5,385 nt of DNA from JBEKYH01 sp049511115 (GTDB taxonomy: Bacteria > Planctomycetota > Phycisphaerae > Tepidisphaerales > Tepidisphaeraceae). The stretch lies in contig JBEKYH010000370.1 of NCBI GenBank assembly GCA_049511115.1, forward strand, positions 1 through 5,385, written 5' to 3'. Each line of letters begins with the position of its first letter. Within the stretch, counting starts at the first letter, position 1. The position numbers and the translations under genes are program-made. This document shows positions 1 to 4,557 of this stretch, piece by piece. The notes beneath the pieces were generated by a model. The model saw only the letters and a list, made by a program, of their open reading frames with translations. It was not told the DNA's origin and did no database searches.

Positions 1-1
1 G

Positions 2-808
2 CGGTTTCTTGGTTGCGCCGAAAGGGCAGGCGTTTCATTAGGCGTGCAGCCGACCGATACGGAGAAATTCCACGAGGAACGCCGCGAGTTCGAGACGCAG
101 ATCGCCAAAGATGAGCGGTTCACCCAAGGCCATTACCTAATATCAATTCGGCCTACCAGATATAACCCGCAAGCTGTCCAACCCGTTAGCCGAATATTGG
201 AACTGGTGAACCGCTGTCAGGTGCGCAGGCACGGCTGGTCCTTTCCGTTCATTGTTCGCGGGCAAGAAGCGACCGAGCAGCGGAGCGCAGGCACGCCACG
301 CCGACCAAAGGATTGGGAGGAGTTTTGGCGCATGTACCAGAGTGGGCATTTTATTTACGCCGTCGCCTACCGTGAGGACCGGCCCGGCCAGAATGCGAGC
401 GACTTCTTGGACCGTTGGCCGCTTCAACACGCCAAGAACATCGGCGTTAGCTTGTCGGGTGTCGTTAATATTGACACAGTGATCTTCATCGCGACGCTCG
501 CCTACGACTTTGCAGCGGGGCTTGTAGGACCTTTGGCATGGGACGAATCTGTTGAGGTTAATTTGACGCTGGTCAAAACTGCGGACCGAGTTCTTGTTTC
601 CACCGATCCGCGAGCACCCATTCGCAGGTTTTGGCAGGCAACGATCCCACAGATCGAAAGCCGTCACATAGTCGAGGTTAAGGATTTATTGGCAAAAACC
701 CGCACCTTAGCTGTGACGGCAGCTAATGAGATACTGGAACGGTTTGCCGGTGCCGACGTTCAATCCTTGGACGCTTTCGCAGCGCAACGCGAGTTTTTTG
801 GAGAGTGA
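2..808 (+). CDS. C-terminal part of an unnamed protein, possibly of the AlbA_2 (Schlafen-type) DNA-binding family; 5' end outside window
   Basis: The frame is open from base 2 to the TGA at 806-808, with no stop and no ATG, GTG or TTG before the GTG at 44. The gene therefore probably begins upstream of the window; a start at GTG 44 (254 residues) is possible but has only a weak AGG before it. The product looks soluble, with no signal peptide or clear membrane segment. Numbering from GTG 44, recognisable stretches are GHYLISIRPTRYNP (about 29-42), a Trp-rich RRHGWSFPF (about 62-70), then WEEFWRMYQSGHFIYAVAYRED (about 91-112, abridged here as the WxxFWRxYQSGxF pattern), and a helical C-terminus. 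From memory this order resembles the region that follows the AlbA_2 domain in some helix-turn-helix/ATP-binding proteins; the AlbA_2 domain itself would lie upstream and is not visible. Function is unknown. GC over 121-780 is about 55%, lower than the samples counted in neighbouring genes, which may point to transfer. I am confident of the coding call and much less so of the family. Confidence 0.72.
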   Translation, partial: RFLGCAERAGVSLGVQPTDTEKFHEERREFETQIAKDERFTQGHYLISIRPTRYNPQAVQPVSRILELVNRCQVRRHGWSFPFIVRGQEATEQRSAGTPRRPKDWEEFWRMYQSGHFIYAVAYREDRPGQNASDFLDRWPLQHAKNIGVSLSGVVNIDTVIFIATLAYDFAAGLVGPLAWDESVEVNLTLVKTADRVLVSTDPRAPIRRFWQATIPQIESRHIVEVKDLLAKTRTLAVTAANEILERFAGADVQSLDAFAAQREFFGE

Positions 809-868
809 CGCCCCGCTTTTTGTCACATTCCCCTCCCTCCCCCCGACTCTCTTGTGTTACCTTAACCC

Positions 869-873
869 AGGAG
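869..873 (+). promoter_or_regulatory. Ribosome binding site of the sigma factor gene
   Basis: AGGAG lies four bases before the ATG at 878. It is the clearest Shine-Dalgarno sequence in the window and supports that ATG over later in-frame starts such as the Met at residue 16. The 69-base gap before the gene (809-877) otherwise holds a pyrimidine-rich tract at about 827-851 and no convincing paired -35/-10 promoter. Confidence 0.6.
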
Positions 874-877
874 TCGC

Positions 878-2332
878 ATGACCACGCTTGCCACGCCAAT
901 CTCGCCGCTGCCGGCCGCTGAAATGAACGATGCCGATCTGGTTAGCGCCAGCCGCTCGGGGGACCGGCGGGCGTTTGGGCAGATCATTCGGAAATATCAG
1001 GCGATGGTCAGCGGCCTCATTTATGCCGCCTGCGGCGATCTGCATCGGAGCGAGGATGTCACGCAGGAGACGTTCATCTCGGCGTGGAAGAGCCTCTCGG
1101 GCCTGCGCGATGCGTCCAAACTTCCCGGATGGCTCTGCCAGATCGCGCGACGGCGGTTGGCCGATTCGGCGCGAACCAAATCGGCAAATGAAGTTCCCTT
1201 CAGCCAGGCTTTCGCGTCGGGGCAGGAGCCGGCGGCGCCCACCGCTGGCTCAATCGGCGCGGCGCTGAAAGCGGAAGAGGGCGAGCTTCTCTGGCAGGCG
1301 CTGTCGCGCATTCCACAGCCGTATCGTGAGACGCTTGTCCTCTTTTATCGGCAGGAGCAATCGACGGCACAGGTGGCCGTCGCGACGGAGAGCAGCGAGG
1401 CGGCGGTTCGCCAGCGGCTCACGCGCGGGCGGGAAATGCTGCGCGAGGAAGTGGCCGCGATGCTGGAGCGCAATCTCGCGCGGACTTCGCCGACGCCGCA
1501 ATTCACGATGCAGGTGATGGCGGCGCTGCCGGCGCTGGCCGCACAGACCGCGGGGATCGGCGCGGCCGCCAAGGGATCGGCCGCCGCGAAGGGCGCGGGG
1601 CTGCTGAGCATTGTGTTCATGGCGGCCGCCCCGATTCTCGCGTTGGCGAGCATGGTCTTTGGAACCTGGAAGGACCTTCACGAGGCGCAATCTCCGCGGC
1701 ATCGGCGCATTACGAAGGTGACGTGGGCTTTGATCTGGGCCGATCTGATTACCTGGGTTGTTGTCGCCAACTATCTGCTCAGATTCGGAACCGACCATGG
1801 CTGGAGCACGGCATCATTGACGTGGATCATGGCCATCGGCGCGGCGTGGTTCAGCATGGCTTTCTTCACGATCATCACCTTCAGCAAATGGAAAGTGGAC
1901 AAGGTGCTGCGCGAGGAAGGCCTGCGCGAAGCGCCATTTCCCAAGCTCTCGTTCGGCGTGCGGCTGCTGGCCACGGCGCCGGTTGTCGGCGTGCTGATGG
2001 GATGGATGGTAAAACTGGCGCTGGAGGCCGGCGATCATGTGTCGGTCGAGCTGATCGTCGCCTCAATCGCCGCCATCAGCGCGTACCTGGCCTATCGGCT
2101 GCCCCGGACGCAGCCGGACCGGGTGGTGCTGCATACGTTTGAGACGTTCGGCTTGTGCCTGCTCGTGAAGGTCATCATGCTCAACTGGCGGTTGCCGCAG
2201 TGGATCGCCATTGTGAATGCGGGGCAGACGCGGGGCGAGGTGCCGATGGGGGCAATCAATCTGTGTGCGTTTGTTCTGTTCGCGTGGATGGCGGTGCTGA
2301 CGGTGATGAGCCGGCGGACGAAAGAGGAATGA
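878..2332 (+). CDS. ECF-like RNA polymerase sigma factor fused to a C-terminal multi-pass membrane domain
   Basis: The 484-residue product starts with a cytoplasmic sigma-70 family module. Region 2 covers about residues 20-97, including the core-binding and -10-recognition pattern DLHRSEDVTQETFISAWKSL (55-74) and the following PGWLCQIARRRLAD. A polar linker (about 98-133) leads to region 4 (about 135-192), with RIPQPYRETLVLFY and a helix-turn-helix around 161-185 (AAVRQRLTRGREML). There is no region 1 or 3, as expected for ECF or ECF-like sigma factors, which are usually about 170-200 residues. The remaining half is different: an Ala/Gly-rich linker (about 205-240) is followed by hydrophobic segments near 241-262, 281-301, 312-335, 360-380, 388-406, 421-437 and 460-477, ending in RRTKEE. 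This predicts a sigma factor tethered to the inner membrane and perhaps controlled by its own membrane part. No anti-sigma gene is adjacent. The target promoters and the signal are unknown. Its TGA stop lies in the left arm of the following palindromic repeat. Confidence 0.9.
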   Translation: MTTLATPISPLPAAEMNDADLVSASRSGDRRAFGQIIRKYQAMVSGLIYAACGDLHRSEDVTQETFISAWKSLSGLRDASKLPGWLCQIARRRLADSARTKSANEVPFSQAFASGQEPAAPTAGSIGAALKAEEGELLWQALSRIPQPYRETLVLFYRQEQSTAQVAVATESSEAAVRQRLTRGREMLREEVAAMLERNLARTSPTPQFTMQVMAALPALAAQTAGIGAAAKGSAAAKGAGLLSIVFMAAAPILALASMVFGTWKDLHEAQSPRHRRITKVTWALIWADLITWVVVANYLLRFGTDHGWSTASLTWIMAIGAAWFSMAFFTIITFSKWKVDKVLREEGLREAPFPKLSFGVRLLATAPVVGVLMGWMVKLALEAGDHVSVELIVASIAAISAYLAYRLPRTQPDRVVLHTFETFGLCLLVKVIMLNWRLPQWIAIVNAGQTRGEVPMGAINLCAFVLFAWMAVLTVMSRRTKEE

Positions 2333-2430
2333 ACGCTGAGGCGCGGAGGCAGGAAAGACGAGAAAATCAAAATCAGATTTTGAATTTCTCCGCATTTTCT
2401 TCCTCTGCGCCTCCGCGCCTCAGCGTTCAT
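2329..2430. repeat. Palindromic intergenic repeat with perfect 22-bp arms, overlapping the 3' ends of both flanking genes
   Basis: The arms at 2329-2350 and 2409-2430 are exact reverse complements. Each arm, read outside-in, begins ATGAACGCTGAGG and continues with CGCGGAGGC. Inside them lie imperfect arms (AGGAAAG...AGAAAAT against the complement of ATTTTCTTCCTCT) and a central perfect 8+8 palindrome, TCAAAATC-A-GATTTTGA, at 2367-2383. The arms are built from octamers of the form CGCnGAGG: three in a row on the right (2402-2425, minus strand) and two plus a shortened third on the left (2334-2353). The left arm contains the stop of the sigma factor gene and the right arm the stop of ureE, so the element sits exactly between convergent genes. 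Transcribed from either side it would fold into a long hairpin and could act as a bidirectional terminator or 3'-end stabiliser; that role is inferred. Similar GC-rich arms are, from memory, dispersed in planctomycete and related genomes. No transposase is present. Confidence 0.85.
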
Positions 2431-2965
2431 CTCTCTTTTTGGCCACGGCGAAATCGCCGTTTAATCCGACGCGCGGCAGGCTTTGCGTCATGGGGCGGAT
2501 GCGGCGCGTTTGTAATTGGAAGGGGAGGCCCAATTGGCCCAGGGCGGCCTCGACGGATTTGTCGGCGGGGAGGAGTATTTCCTCGCCGCCGATCTGGGCG
2601 GGGATATGCAGATTGCCTATCGCGTAGGCGGCTTTGGATAGTTCGTCTGCCGTGCCGCGAATCACCAGAACACGAGCGGGGAGGAGATTCACGACCAGGC
2701 GCACGCGACGGTCGGTCGCCAAGACGGCCCCGTGATCCAGCGCTTGATCGGGCGGCAAAATGATCCGGACCATGCGGCCGCCGCGCGTTTGGCGGCTCAA
2801 GGCGCGGCAGGGCAGTTCCGGCCAGGCGATGTCCAGCAGATCTAGCGACGGATCATTCTCGTTCACATTGCCGAGCACTTCCACAATTCGCCGGCAGAGC
2901 AGCGGCGCGGAAGCGGCGCTGGATTTCTTGTGCAATTCGGAAGTTGCCGCGGTGGTCGCTCGCAT
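2420..2965 (-). CDS. ureE: Urease accessory protein UreE (nickel metallochaperone)
   Basis: UreE is a cytoplasmic dimer that binds Ni(II) and passes it to UreG for insertion into urease. The 181-residue reading has the two-domain UreE pattern: an N-terminal domain around residues 45-100 (LDIAWPELPCRALS, then GGRMVRIILPP, DHGAVLATD and a LPARVLVI strand), and a C-terminal metal-binding domain with AYAIGNLHIPAQI (114-126). His120 in GNLH corresponds to the conserved nickel-binding histidine (His96 of the Klebsiella protein). The usual later HDH histidines are replaced in LLPADKSVEAALGQLG, and there is no His-rich tail. UreE is usually about 150 residues; the ATG at 2965 lacks a Shine-Dalgarno sequence, and similarity seems to begin near IVEVLGNVNEND, so a GTG start at 2884 (154 residues) is a real alternative. 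The gene runs opposite to ureF and ureG, whereas an ureEFG order on one strand is common. The last codons, GAT GAA CGC TGA, lie in the palindromic repeat arm. Confidence 0.85.
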   Translation of the reverse strand: MRATTAATSELHKKSSAASAPLLCRRIVEVLGNVNENDPSLDLLDIAWPELPCRALSRQTRGGRMVRIILPPDQALDHGAVLATDRRVRLVVNLLPARVLVIRGTADELSKAAYAIGNLHIPAQIGGEEILLPADKSVEAALGQLGLPFQLQTRRIRPMTQSLPRVGLNGDFAVAKKRDER

Positions 2966-2998
2966 TGGGGTTGCCGGGCAATTAGCATACCCGCCGCG
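2966..2998. promoter_or_regulatory. Short spacer between divergent ureE and ureF, possible promoter region
   Basis: Only 33 bases separate the ATG of ureE at 2965 from the ATG of ureF at 2999. On the minus strand it contains TATGCT (2989-2984), a 4/6 match to a -10 box; the best -35 at 18-base spacing is TTGTGC, inside ureF, and is weak. No good plus-strand promoter or Shine-Dalgarno sequence for ureF is visible. If ureE really starts at the GTG at 2884, the spacer grows to 114 bases, more typical for two divergent promoters. This is a positional inference. Confidence 0.22.
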
Positions 2999-3667
2999 AT
3001 GAAGAGCGCACAATGGATGGTCTGGCAACTGGCGGATTCGGCGTTTCCCAGCGGCGGATTCGCCCACTCGGGAGGATTGGAGGCGGCCTGGCGCGCGGGC
3101 CACGTCGCGGATCCGCCGGCGTTGGAGGCGTATCTGCAAAACCAGCTTTGCCAGTGGGCGAACGCGACAGCGCCCCTGGCCCTTTGGGCGCATCGCCAGG
3201 CGGGCGCGATTCTGGAGGCTGATGCACTTTGTGATCTGGTGCTCAATCATCCCATCGCCAATCGGGCGAGCCGCGCCCAGGGGCGGGGCCTGTTGTCGGC
3301 CGCAAGGCAGATATTTCAGGCCGGGGAAATCGTTGAGATGAACAGGCAACTCACGGACGCGGCCTCGCCCATGCACATGGCCCCGGTATTTGGCGGGGTG
3401 TGCCGATGTCTGGAGATCAGCGAAGAGGAGACCGCCAATCTGTACCTGTTCGTCAATCTGCGCGGGGGCGTATCCGCGGCGGTGCGGCTGGGGATCATCG
3501 GGCCGCTGGCGGCCGGGGCGATGCAGGCGCGTTTGGCTTGCAAGGCGATTGAGTTTGCCCAGGCGGCGGCGCGCATCGCGCCGGACGACGTGGCGCAGAC
3601 TTCCCCCGTGGCAGACCTTTTGCAAGCCTGTCACGACCGGCTTTATTCCCGGCTATTTCAGACCTGA
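2999..3667 (+). CDS. ureF: Urease accessory protein UreF
   Basis: UreF is an all-helical cytoplasmic protein that, with UreD/UreH and UreG, forms the GTP-dependent complex activating apo-urease. The 222-residue product has the usual family length. Diagnostic segments are WQLADSAFPSGGFAHSGGLE (9-28), RASRAQGRGLL (89-99), HMAPVFGGVCRCL (126-138), RGGVSAAVRLGIIGPL (155-170) and the C-terminal YSRLFQT (216-222), the tail that is typically needed for partner contact. The frame is open further upstream to about 2930, but those residues (SCRGGRSHWG...) look unlike UreF and overlap ureE, and the ATG at 2999 places the LADSA motif at the usual distance from the start. No strong Shine-Dalgarno sequence precedes it. 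It is followed after 23 bases by ureG, so the two are probably cotranscribed. Confidence 0.93.
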   Translation: MKSAQWMVWQLADSAFPSGGFAHSGGLEAAWRAGHVADPPALEAYLQNQLCQWANATAPLALWAHRQAGAILEADALCDLVLNHPIANRASRAQGRGLLSAARQIFQAGEIVEMNRQLTDAASPMHMAPVFGGVCRCLEISEEETANLYLFVNLRGGVSAAVRLGIIGPLAAGAMQARLACKAIEFAQAAARIAPDDVAQTSPVADLLQACHDRLYSRLFQT

Positions 3668-3690
3668 AGGATTCAATCGAGCTGACAGCC

Positions 3691-4425
3691 ATGAACGAAA
3701 TTGCGACCAATCCCGTTTCCGCTCACTCGCACGCCCACGAACAATGGACCGGCCCGGGGAGTTTCGCGGCGCGGCCCAAGCCGCTGCTTTTGCGCGACTT
3801 TAACCAGCGGGCGTTTACCGTCGGAATCGGCGGTCCTGTCGGGGGCGGGAAAACGGCGCTCATGTTGGCTCTTTGTTTGGCGCTGCGGGACAAGATCGCG
3901 CTGTGCGCGGTGACCAACGACATATTCACGCGCGAGGATGGGGAGTTTCTGGTCCGCCATGAGGCGCTGGCGGCGGACAGAATCCAGGCCGTCGAGACCG
4001 GGGGTTGCCCGCATGCGGCCATCCGCGAGGATATCTCAGCCAATCTGCTGGCCCTGGAGCATCTGATGGAGTTGCACCGTCCCGCGCTGCTCCTCCTGGA
4101 ATCCGGCGGCGACAATCTGGCGGCCCATTTCAGCCGCGAACTGGCGGATTACACCATCTACGTCATTGACGTGGCGGGCGGCGACAAAATCCCGCGCAAG
4201 GGCGGGCCGGGAATTACGCAATCGGATCTGCTGGTGATCAACAAGACGGACCTGGCGGCGGCAGTCGGGGCTGATCTGGGGGTGATGGCGCGCGACGCGA
4301 AGACCATGCGCGGCGAGGGGCCAGTGGTTTTTGCGCAGGTGAAGCATGGGGTGGGGGTGGGGGAAATTGTGCGGCATATTCTGGCGGCGCAGGGGGAGGC
4401 TTTGGACACGGCGAAGCGTCCCTGA
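3691..4425 (+). CDS. ureG: Urease accessory GTPase UreG
   Basis: UreG is a SIMIBI-class GTPase that carries nickel from UreE and drives urease activation with UreF and UreD/UreH. All core motifs are present in this 244-residue product: the P-loop GPVGGGKT (48-55, with Gly where Ser is usual in GPVGSGKT), TNDIFTREDGEFL (75-87), VETGGCPHAAIRED (101-114) with the nickel/zinc-binding Cys106-Pro-His108, the ESGGDNL motif (137-143), VIDVAGGDKIPRKGGPGI (158-175) and the guanine-specificity motif NKTD (184-187). The family is usually about 200-220 residues; the extra length is mostly a 40-residue N-terminus with a short His cluster, HSHAH (12-16), a reduced version of the His-rich N-termini of some UreG proteins. 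The ATG at 3691 is 23 bases after ureF, with only a weak GAG nine bases upstream. It is the last gene of the visible ureFG unit; neither ureD/ureH nor ureABC follows. Confidence 0.96.
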   Translation: MNEIATNPVSAHSHAHEQWTGPGSFAARPKPLLLRDFNQRAFTVGIGGPVGGGKTALMLALCLALRDKIALCAVTNDIFTREDGEFLVRHEALAADRIQAVETGGCPHAAIREDISANLLALEHLMELHRPALLLLESGGDNLAAHFSRELADYTIYVIDVAGGDKIPRKGGPGITQSDLLVINKTDLAAAVGADLGVMARDAKTMRGEGPVVFAQVKHGVGVGEIVRHILAAQGEALDTAKRP

Positions 4426-4458
4426 CGCGAATCCGGGTTCAGTGGGTGTGACGCTCAA

Positions 4459-4539
4459 TTGTGGCGAAGGGCGAAGAACCCTCACCCCAACCCTCTCCCT
4501 GAGTACATGGAGAGGGTGTAAAGGGCAGTGTCGCCACAA
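4459..4539. repeat. Nested palindromic repeat of the CCCTCACCCCAACCCTCTCC type
   Basis: Outer arms TTGTGGCGA (4459-4467) and TCGCCACAA (4531-4539) are perfect 9-bp reverse complements. Inner arms CCCTCTCC (4491-4498) and GGAGAGGG (4509-4516) are perfect 8-bp complements. Between them on the left lies CCCTCACCCCAA, only imperfectly matched by TGTAAAGGG on the right. I recall this CCCTCACCC(C/T)AACCCTCTCCC motif as a dispersed palindrome in many bacterial genomes. It sits between ureG (+) and the dockerin gene (-), in a 132-base convergent gap (4426-4557), but unlike the first repeat it does not reach into either coding region. Confidence 0.75.
4491..4516. terminator. Possible bidirectional terminator hairpin between ureG and the dockerin gene
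   Basis: An 8-bp GC-rich stem (CCCTCTCC/GGAGAGGG) with a 10-base loop sits within the larger palindrome, 65 bases after the ureG stop and 41 bases after the dockerin gene stop. It is symmetric and convergent genes flank it, which suits termination in both directions. There is no U-tract on either side, so it is not a classical intrinsic terminator. Confidence 0.35.
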
Positions 4540-4557
4540 GGAGGAGTTACAGCCGGT

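Noticed and set aside
820..825. TTGTCA as a -35 box upstream of the sigma factor gene
   Set aside because: There is no acceptable -10 box at 16-18 bases; the sequence there is a C-rich tract.
2329..2430. Insertion sequence with terminal inverted repeats
   Set aside because: About 100 bases with no transposase and no clear target-site duplication at the edges (GAGGA to the left, CTCTC to the right); a MITE-like origin cannot be shown from one copy.
2155..2763. A 202-codon plus-strand frame across the sigma gene end and ureE
   Set aside because: It passes through the palindrome and antisense to UreE, and the translation is Arg/Gly-rich with no family features.
2930..2998. A longer N-terminus for UreF
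   Set aside because: The added residues do not resemble UreF and overlap the ureE coding region; the ATG at 2999 fits the family start.
2420..3634. A continuous 404-codon minus-strand frame covering ureE and the antisense of ureF
   Set aside because: Only the part from 2965 down to 2420 resembles UreE. The rest is the complement of a clearly recognisable ureF, where high GC keeps stops rare.
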